64,000 nt of DNA from the NCBI GenBank assembly GCA_910588955.1, contig CAJURQ010000007.1:1-64000 (forward strand), given 5' to 3'. Of this stretch, positions 16,701-23,993 are shown one piece after another. Origin of the DNA: an uncultured Lachnospiraceae bacterium (GTDB lineage Bacteria > Bacillota > Clostridia > Lachnospirales > Lachnospiraceae). A program made the translations under genes and the position numbers. The notes under the pieces are model-generated. The model was not told the origin of the DNA. It made no database searches and was given only the letters and a program-made list of their open reading frames with translations. Within the stretch, counting starts at the first letter, position 1. Each line of letters starts with the position of its first letter.

Positions 16701-17421
16701 CTATGTACCCTCCCTTTTCCTCGTCGCTGATAATGACGCCGCGGCGCAGGGTTACCACACGCTTCTGCATCGCGTTCACAATTTCACGGTTATGGGTAAC
16801 AACAATAACAGTCGTTCCGTTTTCATTGATCTGCTCCAGCAGTTTCATAATCTCCCATGAATTTTTCGGATCCAGATTACCCGTAGGCTCGTCCGCCAGA
16901 AGAATCGTGGGCTGGTTCACGAGCGCGCGCGCAAGCGCAACTCTCTGCTGCTCACCGCCGGAAAGCTGTCTGGGTTTCGCCTTATACTTGCCGGCAAGTC
17001 CCACAATCGCTAAGATGCTGGGCACGTTTTTCTTGATCTCCTTATTCGATTTCTGGATAATGCGCTGTGCAAATGCCACGTTCTCGTAGACGTTCCTGTC
17101 TTTCAAAAGGCGGAAGTCTTGGAACACGATCCCCAGATTTCTTCTGAATTTCGGAATTTTCCGGTGCTTGATCTTGGAAAGATCGTACCCCATCACGTTA
17201 ATATAGCCGCTGCTGATGGTAAGCTCCCTCAAAAGCAGCTTGATCAGCGTGGATTTACCCGATCCGCTGTCTCCCACGATAAAGACAAACTCGCCCCTGC
17301 TAATATGGAGGTTCACATCCTTCAATGCCGGCGCACCGGTTGAGTATGCCTTGCTCACATTCGTAAGGTTGATAATTTCATTTTCTACCGCGGGGGCTTT
17401 TCTTTTCTTCTTAACTGCCAC
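16690..17421 (-). CDS. ftsE: Cell-division ABC ATPase FtsE
   Basis: This 243-residue ABC ATPase has Walker A (GDSGSGKSTLIKLL), the signature LSGGEQQRVALARALV, Walker B (ILLADEPTGNLD) and the switch His (VVTHNRE). A basic N-terminal stretch (KKKRKAP) and an acidic tail extend the usual ~228 residues. It is the cytoplasmic partner of FtsX. A 48-codon gene ends 13 bp upstream on the same strand. Confidence 0.95.
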   Translation of the reverse strand: MAVKKKRKAPAVENEIINLTNVSKAYSTGAPALKDVNLHISRGEFVFIVGDSGSGKSTLIKLLLRELTISSGYINVMGYDLSKIKHRKIPKFRRNLGIVFQDFRLLKDRNVYENVAFAQRIIQKSNKEIKKNVPSILAIVGLAGKYKAKPRQLSGGEQQRVALARALVNQPTILLADEPTGNLDPKNSWEIMKLLEQINENGTTVIVVTHNREIVNAMQKRVVTLRRGVIISDEEKGGYIDED

Positions 17422-17433
17422 GTTTCTTCTCTC

Positions 17434-17580
17434 CTACTTTTCTTCCGTTTTCTTATCTACACTATCGGAAAGTTCATTCACTTTCTTTTTCGCTTCATCC
17501 AGATCCTTACATCCATCTAAAATCATGGAAATCATTTTAATAATTTTATCAAACTGTTTGTCTGTCATAACTTCTACCAT
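17434..17580 (-). CDS. Small helical protein between the cdaR-like gene and ftsE
   Basis: This 48-codon open frame begins after GGAGGAAAGG, an excellent ribosome site. It reads MVEVMTDKQFDKIIKMISMI then a charged helix rich in Lys, Asp and Glu. It sits 17 bases after the CdaR-like gene and 13 bases before ftsE, on the same strand. No family is recognised. A helical adaptor or regulator is possible. Spacing and ribosome site are the main evidence that it is translated. Confidence 0.55.
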   Translation of the reverse strand: MVEVMTDKQFDKIIKMISMILDGCKDLDEAKKKVNELSDSVDKKTEEK

Positions 17581-17597
17581 ATCCTTTCCTCCATACA

Positions 17598-18686
17598 TCA
17601 GAATTCAAACGATTCCATATACTTCATATATTTTACCACCATCAGCGCAATTTTAAATGTAATGGCGTCCTCGAACACCCGCAGGTCAAGACCCGTGCTC
17701 TTCTGCAGCTTATCCAAACGGTAAACAAGCGTATTTCTGTGAATAAAAAGCTGTCTTGACGTCTCAGACACGTTCAGGGAGTTCTCGAAAAACTTGTTGA
17801 TGGTGACAAGCGTCTCCTCATCGAACTCGTCGGGGCTTTTGCCGTCGAAGATCTCCTTGATAAACATTTTGCAAAGAGGAATTGGAAGCTGGTAGATCAG
17901 CCTGCCAATGCCAAGCTCGCTGTAGGCGATCACGTCTCGCTCGCCAAAGAAAATCTTCCCTACGTCCAACGCCATCTTCGCTTCTTTGTAAGAACTGCTC
18001 ACGCCCTTGATCTCATTTACCACCGTGCCGTAGGCAATGCGAACGTTCTTAAAGCTTTCCTTGCGCAGATAAGCCGCAACCGCCGCCGCGCACCGTTCGA
18101 TCTCCTGCGGGCTGTCATCCTCGGACAGATCCTTTACCACAATCACGTTATTTTCGTCCACAGCCGTGATAAAGTCCTTATTGTTCACGCCAAAATAGGC
18201 GCGCACACTCTCAAGCGCATTGTAATCCTTGACGTTGTCCGTCTCCACAATAAGCGCAACGCGTTTGACGTCCGTCTGGATATGCAGTTTCTTCGCACGG
18301 CTGTATATGTCCACCAGAAGCAGGTTGTCCAAAAGCAGATTCTTTACAAAGTTGTCCTTGTCAAACCGCTCCTTATAAGCAATCAGCAGGTTCTGGATCT
18401 GGAACGCCACCATCTTGCCGACCATGTAAACATCCTCGCCCACACCTCCTGCAACCAGAATGTACTCTAACTGCTGTTCGTCAAAAATCTTAAAATACTG
18501 ATACCCCTGAATCTCCTGTGAATCTGCTGGGGACTCTGCAAACTCCGCAGCCGCCTTGCCGCAGCGTTCCATCTCCTCCGTCGTCATAGCTGCAGCCTTC
18601 CCATCCACATCCATAACGCAAAGTTCCACTCTGGCGATAGCTTTCAGACCTTCAATCGTGTTTTGCAAAATCTGATTAGAAATCAT
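17598..18686 (-). CDS. CdaR/PucR-type transcriptional regulator
   Basis: This 362-residue protein ends in the PucR-family helix-turn-helix (NKFFENSLNVSETSRQLFIHRNTLVYRLDKL, about 305-340). The preceding ~150 residues resemble the GGDEF-like CdaR regulatory domain (RVALIVETDNVKDYNALESV onward). The N-terminal part may sense a ligand. Regulators of this type control sugar-diacid, purine or nitrogen use in other Firmicutes. Here it heads a minus-strand run containing ftsEX. The target is not evident. Confidence 0.8.
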   Translation of the reverse strand: MISNQILQNTIEGLKAIARVELCVMDVDGKAAAMTTEEMERCGKAAAEFAESPADSQEIQGYQYFKIFDEQQLEYILVAGGVGEDVYMVGKMVAFQIQNLLIAYKERFDKDNFVKNLLLDNLLLVDIYSRAKKLHIQTDVKRVALIVETDNVKDYNALESVRAYFGVNNKDFITAVDENNVIVVKDLSEDDSPQEIERCAAAVAAYLRKESFKNVRIAYGTVVNEIKGVSSSYKEAKMALDVGKIFFGERDVIAYSELGIGRLIYQLPIPLCKMFIKEIFDGKSPDEFDEETLVTINKFFENSLNVSETSRQLFIHRNTLVYRLDKLQKSTGLDLRVFEDAITFKIALMVVKYMKYMESFEF

Positions 18687-18876
18687 TCCCCCACCCCTCT
18701 TATGTTTCGTGACAATTCACCATGCCTTTTCGCCCCCTATTTTCCGAAAAAGCAAAAGCTAGGTACTATTTTAATCTATATCTACAAAAAAATCTACCTA
18801 CATTCGTGAATTTTTTGTGTATTTTTTAACATTTTTATCGATTTATTGTATTTCGTGGTATTGTTAAAATTGTATA

Positions 18877-18906
18877 TTGTTACCGCTGACGCAAGTGTGG
18901 TAAAAT
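18877..18906 (+). promoter_or_regulatory. Probable promoter of the YjfB-like gene
   Basis: TTGTTA (18877-18882), an 18 bp spacer and TAAAAT (18901-18906) stand 28 bases before the start codon at 18934. The rest of the 18687-18933 gap is AT-rich and contains no gene. Confidence 0.5.
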
Positions 18907-18933
18907 GAAATTGCAGAAAGGTTGGTGATTTTT

Positions 18934-19125
18934 ATGGATATTGCAGGGTTATCTATGGCCATGTCCAGCGCCAAAACAAATGACGCCTACGGCGTAGCAA
19001 TGCTTGCCAAGTCTCTTGATCAGGCGGAAACCACAGGAAGTCAGGTTGTCGGCATGATAGACGCGGCGGCAATGGAACTGTCCGTCAATCCCCACATCGG
19101 CGGAAACTTTGATATGACAGTTTAA
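18934..19125 (+). CDS. YjfB-family putative motility protein
   Basis: This 63-residue protein matches the small YjfB family: MDIAGLSMAMSSAKTNDAYG at the start, a central helix, then a QVVGMIDAAAMELSVNPHIGG tail. The family is annotated as putative motility proteins from association with flagellar regulons, but the biochemical role is unknown. The ATG at 18934 is chosen because GAAAGGTTGG stands upstream. It is one of few plus-strand genes in the core region and has its own terminator. Confidence 0.75.
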   Translation: MDIAGLSMAMSSAKTNDAYGVAMLAKSLDQAETTGSQVVGMIDAAAMELSVNPHIGGNFDMTV

Positions 19126-19130
19126 ACCAA

Positions 19131-19160
19131 AATAACGACCCGGACGGGTCGTTATTTTTT
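19131..19160 (+). terminator. Terminator of the YjfB-like gene
   Basis: An AACGACCC/GGGTCGTT stem (19134-19141 with 19146-19153) is followed by a six-T run. Confidence 0.9.
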
Positions 19161-19288
19161 GCGCGCATAAGCAGAGTCAGAAAGCGTTGCAGACAGGATG
19201 CATGTATGCAAGACTGGCTGTGACGCTTTATGACGAGCAACGCGAACGAGAAACGCGAAGCGCTTCGAGTCTGCTTATGCGCTGCCTA
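19161..19288. repeat. Large imperfect inverted repeat in convergent intergenic region
   Basis: The outer arms are a 13 bp pair GCGCATAAGCAGA (about 19164-19176) and TCTGCTTATGCGC (about 19271-19283). The 95 bases between also fold, with GCATG/TATGC and AAACGCGAAGCG-type short stems. The element fills the space between the YjfB-like terminator and the stop of the minus-strand protease gene. It resembles in style, but not clearly in sequence, the structured repeats at 21705 and 44429. Confidence 0.6.
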
Positions 19289-19290
19289 CA

Positions 19291-20841
19291 TTACCCAAGC
19301 AGTATCAATTCCAGACTCATATATCCCAGGCAGAGCACTATCGCTATAATTAACGGCACACTCAGCAGATATTCCACACGCGGCGGAACCGGCTGCATGG
19401 GCGGCAGCGGCTGTTGATACGGCGGCTGGCTCATCTGCGCCTGCTGTGGCTGTTGATACAGCAGCTGGCTCATCTGCGCCTGCTGTGGCTGTTGATACAG
19501 CGGCTGGCTCATCTGCGCCTGCTGATACGGCTGCTGACTCATCTGTGGCGGTCGGCTCATCTGTATCGGCGGAGTCTGCATATTTGGCGGCAGTGGCTGT
19601 TGTGGCTGCTGATTCTGCTGTGTCATCCGGTTCGGTGGCAGCGGCTGTTGTGCCTGCCAATACGGCGGCTGGTTCATCTGCGCCTGCTGCGGCTGTTGAT
19701 ACGGCGGCTGGCTCATCTGCATCGGCGGAGTCTGCATATTTGGCGGCAGCGGCTGTTGTGGCTGCTGATTCTGCTGTGTCATCCGGTTCGGTGGCAGCGG
19801 CTGTTGTGCCTGCCAATACGGCGGCTGGTTCATCTGCGCCTGCTGCGGCTGCCAATACGGCGGCTGGTTCATCTGTGCCTGCTGCGGCTGCCGATACGGC
19901 GGCTGGTTCATCTGTGCCTGCCGATACGACGGCATCGGCTGTGAAGCCACCCGTCCGCCCCGTCTGCGAAACAACGCCCGAAACTCTGCCTGCCGCCCTT
20001 CATTTTTTGCAATCCACGCAATCACGCATCCTGCAATGGGCGTTGTGACTCCCGCGATCAGCAGATAAACGGAAAGCGCTGCCAGAAGATCCTGCGTTGA
20101 CAACTGCTCCGCCGTCTCATTCACCGCCTGCCCGTACACACTATTCAACATGTTTTGCGATGCATACATCAGGACAACCTGGCAGGAGTTAAAAAACATA
20201 TGGCAGAAGACAGACGCCCACAGGCTTCCCGCCGCCTCCACCAACAGCACAAGAAAAATGCCGATCGCAAAAGCGTAAACCGCCTGGTTAAAATTCATAT
20301 GCATCAGTCCAAAGAGAAGCGACGACAAAAGCATTGCCGAAATACCATTGCCGCGAAGCGTTTTGTAACGCGTGTTATCATTCCAATCCCCACTTCTCCT
20401 GTAGCTTCTGTATATCACGCCCCGGAATACAAATTCCTCACAAAAAGGTCCGAATATCCCGATCATAAACAGCATCACCGGAAAGGGCGTGCTCACAATG
20501 TCGCCCTCTAAAGCCGCCACGGCATTGTCCGTAAAAAACATAGTCAACGCGTTGAGTACCGTGACCAGCGGCATAATCAAAAAGGTACACAGAATAATCA
20601 TCAGAACGGTAGAAACCTTCACCTCGTGAAAACCCGCCGCCTCGAACGGATGCGGCTCTCTGCGCTCATAAATCAGCAGGAATATAATCGTAGGCACAAC
20701 TAATATCCCTTGGCTCAAGAAGAAACTCAGCACAAGGCTGTCGGGAAGAAGAAGCGCGCCCCCAAAAATCAGAAACGCTATCACCCCGAAATGCACCAAT
20801 ATGATAGTCAGGAACAACCAATTCGCTCTTTTACTCGTCAT
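19291..20841 (-). CDS. CPBP (Abi/CAAX) membrane protease with Gln/Pro-rich repeat tail
   Basis: This 516-residue protein has about eight membrane helices in its first 290 residues with the CPBP motifs: Glu135-Glu136 and Arg140 in EEFVFRGVIYR, His181 in GLMHMNFN, and His214/Asn218 in CHMFFN. These form the metal site of Rce1-like intramembrane proteases. After residue ~300 comes a low-complexity tail of repeated QAQMNQPPYWQ and PLPPNMQTPP units, then a final hydrophobic segment near the C terminus. The tail is not part of the family and is encoded by long direct DNA repeats. The start overlaps the end of the S1-domain gene by 11 bases. Roles in other bacteria include peptide maturation and bacteriocin immunity; this one's substrate is unknown. 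Confidence 0.85.
   Translation of the reverse strand: MTSKRANWLFLTIILVHFGVIAFLIFGGALLLPDSLVLSFFLSQGILVVPTIIFLLIYERREPHPFEAAGFHEVKVSTVLMIILCTFLIMPLVTVLNALTMFFTDNAVAALEGDIVSTPFPVMLFMIGIFGPFCEEFVFRGVIYRSYRRSGDWNDNTRYKTLRGNGISAMLLSSLLFGLMHMNFNQAVYAFAIGIFLVLLVEAAGSLWASVFCHMFFNSCQVVLMYASQNMLNSVYGQAVNETAEQLSTQDLLAALSVYLLIAGVTTPIAGCVIAWIAKNEGRQAEFRALFRRRGGRVASQPMPSYRQAQMNQPPYRQPQQAQMNQPPYWQPQQAQMNQPPYWQAQQPLPPNRMTQQNQQPQQPLPPNMQTPPMQMSQPPYQQPQQAQMNQPPYWQAQQPLPPNRMTQQNQQPQQPLPPNMQTPPIQMSRPPQMSQQPYQQAQMSQPLYQQPQQAQMSQLLYQQPQQAQMSQPPYQQPLPPMQPVPPRVEYLLSVPLIIAIVLCLGYMSLELILLG
19420..19945. repeat. Tandem and longer direct repeats inside the protease gene
   Basis: On the plus strand, a unit built on GGCGGCTGGCTCATCTG and CGCCTGCTG recurs many times. 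A longer block of about 115-120 bases appears twice (starting near 19570 and 19741) with only a few differences. It encodes the Gln/Pro-rich tail. Such arrays change copy number easily by slippage. Confidence 0.85.
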
Positions 20842-21670
20842 TGCGTCTTATCGCTTTCTCCGTAATCGTAATTTTTCCCGCTTTCAGCAGGTTTCCAACC
20901 GCTCGTTTAAATTCGTTTTTGCTCATCTGCATCTCCCGGCGGATCACCTCAGGCGACGCCTTATCGTTAAAGGGCAGCGCCCCGCCTAAGCTGTCGATCG
21001 CCTGCATCACCTTCTCCGCGTCCCCCGCAATCTGCAGGTATGCCTTCTCGCGGATGCTCAGATCCAGCTTCCCGTCCTCCTTCACCGCCGTCACGCGGGC
21101 ATCTACGGTATCTCCCACCGAAACATTCCCGTATAATTCCCGTTTCGGAATCAGTCCTGAATACCGATCGTCCACCGCCACAAACGCGCCGAAGTTCGGG
21201 CTGATCTCATAGACCGTACCGCTCACCCTGTCATCCTTTTTATAACTGCTGTTATTTTTTAAGTAGGGATACACGTTCATGGTAGCGCAGAGCCTGTCTG
21301 ATTTATCAATGTAAAGCGCCACAAGGCACTCGTCCCCGGCTGACACCCTTTTTGTCTGCTCCTTAAAGGGCAGAAGCAAGTCTTTTTCCAGTCCCCAGTC
21401 CAGAAACGCGCCGATTTTCCCCACCTGCGCCACCTGTAGCTTCTCCACCCCATGCAGGGTGATTTTCGGCATATTTGTGGTGGCAATCAGCCTGTCCTTG
21501 GAATCGCGGTATACAAAAACTTCGACCTCGTCGCCGTTTGCCGCGCCCTCCGGCACCTGTTTTTTCGGCAGAAGGATTCGCTCTTCCGTATTTTCGCCGT
21601 CGTAGAGGTAAACGCCAAAGTCTACCTGCTTTATAATTTTTAAATTCTGTATTTCTCCTAATTGAATCAT
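20831..21670 (-). CDS. cvfB: S1-domain RNA-binding protein, CvfB/YitL family
   Basis: This 279-residue protein contains tandem S1-like OB folds (for example VGKIGAFLDWGLEKDLLLPF and ISPNFGAFVAVDDRYSGLIP) and a C-terminal winged helix (SPEVIRREMQMSKNEFKRAVGNLLKAGKI). That is the layout of CvfB, an RNA-binding regulator first described as a virulence factor in Staphylococcus. Its gene ends inside the start of the membrane protease gene, so the two are co-translated. A structured repeat lies upstream. Confidence 0.88.
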   Translation of the reverse strand: MIQLGEIQNLKIIKQVDFGVYLYDGENTEERILLPKKQVPEGAANGDEVEVFVYRDSKDRLIATTNMPKITLHGVEKLQVAQVGKIGAFLDWGLEKDLLLPFKEQTKRVSAGDECLVALYIDKSDRLCATMNVYPYLKNNSSYKKDDRVSGTVYEISPNFGAFVAVDDRYSGLIPKRELYGNVSVGDTVDARVTAVKEDGKLDLSIREKAYLQIAGDAEKVMQAIDSLGGALPFNDKASPEVIRREMQMSKNEFKRAVGNLLKAGKITITEKAIRRNDE

Positions 21671-21704
21671 AGTCTTTCTCCGTTTCCGATGTATACGCTC
21701 TGAA

Positions 21705-21857
21705 CGCTCAGCATGCGCCTATTCGCAAAATCGCGCTTTCAGCGCTCTCCGCCGCTGCGCAGCTACTTTTGCTCATAAAAAGGCGCTCCCTCAGACCTTC
21801 TCCTTCCCGTCAAATTCGTGCAAGCACGATTTGCCACTCAGTCGAGGTCTGGCTGAG
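21705..21857. repeat. Structured intergenic element, copy 1
   Basis: This matches 44429-44581 along its whole length. Its stems are 21715-21720 with 21781-21786 (GCGCCT/AGGCGC), 21733-21737 with 21741-21745 (GCGCT/AGCGC, TTC loop), TCGTG/CACGA (21816-21829, CAAG loop) and a closing TCAGACCT with AGGTCTGGCTGA. The other copy keeps the same stems with different base pairs. The 3' end of the thioesterase gene, encoding its last residues, lies inside the element. The function, RNA or mobile DNA, is unknown. Confidence 0.75.
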
Positions 21858-22569
21858 CTGGTGAACTAAACTCCACAACGCAGTATGGGCTCCCATCCGC
21901 TTGGTTTAGGGAAACCGTGTACCGTTTCCCGTCCTCTCCCGCTGCCGCTACGGGACAAATCTCATCTCCCAACACCGCCTGACTCTTATACTCCACGCGG
22001 AGCTGGCTGATACGAAACCCGCCCGGAATGCAGTCCATCGCCATGCGCACATACTGCCCGTTATTGACGTGATGGTTCGTGTCAAGGTGGTGCGGTTTGA
22101 CCGTAAACGACTCCATCGCTTTCCCGTTTTCCGGCATGGCAATTTTTCTGGGCGCGTAGTCCATAGGATATTTCTCCTCCGGCGCATAGCCGGCAATCAT
22201 GTCCTCGTTCGGCTTTACAGGGCGCATTTTCTCCCTGTCCATCAGCGTCCAGATCGAGTTTGCCCATGCCAGCGCCTCCCCCTCCTTCGTCTGCATCAGG
22301 AAATTACGAAGTCCCATAAATCCCCGGAACTCATAGGGCGCTGTACCGATCACGACCCGCTCGCCGTACTTCGGGTACCGCCCGATGCAGATCTGCCATG
22401 CGGACAAGAGCCACACCTGTCCGATTTTATCCATATATTCTAACCCCAGCCCGATATCCTCGGAGTGGAAGGTGGAGCAGTCCTGAAAATAGTCCAGCAG
22501 GGACTGTAGGCTTAAAAGACCGTTCTCCCCCACCTCGCTGTAACGTATTCTTCCATCAAATGTATACAT
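21838..22569 (-). CDS. Acyl-ACP thioesterase
   Basis: This 243-residue protein releases fatty acids from acyl carrier protein. It has a double hot-dog fold as in FatA/FatB: the first domain begins FDGRIRYSEVGENGLLSLQSL and includes WQICIGRYPKYGERV. The second carries the active-site Asn/His segment LDTNHHVNNGQYVRMAMDC. The length is normal for bacterial members. The last codons fall within a structured repeat, so the C-terminal end (about PAQPDLD) may come from that insertion. It lies downstream of hydF on the same strand. Confidence 0.85.
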   Translation of the reverse strand: MYTFDGRIRYSEVGENGLLSLQSLLDYFQDCSTFHSEDIGLGLEYMDKIGQVWLLSAWQICIGRYPKYGERVVIGTAPYEFRGFMGLRNFLMQTKEGEALAWANSIWTLMDREKMRPVKPNEDMIAGYAPEEKYPMDYAPRKIAMPENGKAMESFTVKPHHLDTNHHVNNGQYVRMAMDCIPGGFRISQLRVEYKSQAVLGDEICPVAAAGEDGKRYTVSLNQADGSPYCVVEFSSPAQPDLD

Positions 22570-22665
22570 GTCTATCCGCCCTCTCTGTCAACACAGTCTC
22601 CGTCCTAAAGCATCGCTGCACAGCCAAGCGATGCATTCTGGCGCGCAGCCAGCCAGTCCTCTTTA

Positions 22666-23901
22666 CTAAAGCGTGTCCGCCACGGGCGCTACGCTCCTCG
22701 CGAGAATCCCCTTCATCTGCGCAATGGCAATGCCATAGTTCGTCACCGGCACGCCCTGCCGTTTTGCAAAGCGCATCCGCCGCAGCACTTCCCTCTCGTT
22801 CAACATACATCCGCCGCAGTGAATCACCAGAGCATAGGGCGTAAGGTCTTCGGGAAAGCCCGTTCCCGAGGCGGTTTCTATGACAATACTCTTTCCCGTG
22901 TACTTTTTCAAAAACCGGGGTATCTTCACCGTTCCGATATCGTCGCACTGTCTATGATGCGTGCAGCCCTCTGCAATCAGCACGCGATCGCCGTCTCTCA
23001 TGCCGTCTATGGCTTTCACGCCCTCCGCCGCCAGTTTCAGAAACCCCTTGTACCGAGCCATCAAAATAGAAAAAGAAGTAAGCGGAATGTCCTCCGGCAC
23101 GATCGCCGCCACCTCCTCAAACGCCTGACTGTCCGTGATGACAAGGGCGGGCTTGTCCGAAAGCTTTAAGAGCGCCTCTTTCAGCTCCGTCTCCCGCACC
23201 ACCACGGGAACCGCACCCGCCTCCAGCAGATCGCGTATCGTCTGCTGCTGGGGCAGTATCAATCTCCCTTTCGGCGCAGCGGAGTCGATAGGCACTACCA
23301 GCACCACCACATCGAGCGGCTTCACCAGATCCGCCACAAGGTGACGCTCCTCTTTATCCGGAAGCATTGCCGCCAGTTTTTCTTTCAATTCGTGGACGCC
23401 CTCGCCTGTTTTTGCGCTCGTATATATAACACCCGTTATTGGTTCCCCGGTCACTCGCAAATCCGCGCTGTCGCGCTCTACATCCGATTGCATCGGACAG
23501 TTGCTCGTTATCTCGGACTTAGTATACGCTACAATGTACGAAATCTCCCGCTCCTTGAAAAGCGCAAGCAGCTCCCTGTCGCAGTCCGCCATACCCTCCA
23601 CGGCGTCCACCACCAGCACCGCGATATCGGTCTTTTCCAACACCTGTTTTGTCTTTTTTACGCGCTGCTCCCCGAGCGTTCCCTCGTCGTCAAAGCCGGG
23701 GGTGTCAATCAGCATAACAGGACCTAACGGCAGAAGCTCCATTGCCTTATATACCGGATCGGTTGTCGTCCCGCGAACCTCCGACACCACGGAAAGATCC
23801 TGCCCCGTCACCGCATTGAGCAGACTGGACTTGCCCGCGTTTCTCCTCCCGAAAAAACCGATATGCACCCGCTCCCCCGCGGGGGTGTCATTCATACCCA
23901 T
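22666..23901 (-). CDS. hydF: [FeFe]-hydrogenase maturation GTPase HydF
   Basis: This 411-residue scaffold protein receives the diiron precursor of the H-cluster and hands it to the hydrogenase. The N-terminal GTPase has a P loop (GRRNAGKSSLLNAV), DTPGFDD and a YTKSE base-recognition segment. The middle is a dimerisation domain. The C-terminal cluster domain shows EGCTHHRQCDDIG and VIHCGGCMLN, the ligands of its [4Fe-4S] site. It follows hydG by ~90 bases on the same strand, completing the maturation set. Confidence 0.96.
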   Translation of the reverse strand: MGMNDTPAGERVHIGFFGRRNAGKSSLLNAVTGQDLSVVSEVRGTTTDPVYKAMELLPLGPVMLIDTPGFDDEGTLGEQRVKKTKQVLEKTDIAVLVVDAVEGMADCDRELLALFKEREISYIVAYTKSEITSNCPMQSDVERDSADLRVTGEPITGVIYTSAKTGEGVHELKEKLAAMLPDKEERHLVADLVKPLDVVVLVVPIDSAAPKGRLILPQQQTIRDLLEAGAVPVVVRETELKEALLKLSDKPALVITDSQAFEEVAAIVPEDIPLTSFSILMARYKGFLKLAAEGVKAIDGMRDGDRVLIAEGCTHHRQCDDIGTVKIPRFLKKYTGKSIVIETASGTGFPEDLTPYALVIHCGGCMLNEREVLRRMRFAKRQGVPVTNYGIAIAQMKGILARSVAPVADTL

Positions 23902-23993
23902 ATACTTGCGCTGTCCTTTCTGTATCTATGTGTTGGGCGGATTGTATATTCCATAAGAGAACCCTTGAAATTCGCACACTCTCAGTACCGTAT

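Noticed and set aside
19414..20048. Long plus-strand frames rich in Ala, Leu, Val and Ser
   Set aside because: They are opposite-strand readings of the protease gene's repeats; their regularity comes from the repeat units, and there are no ribosome sites.
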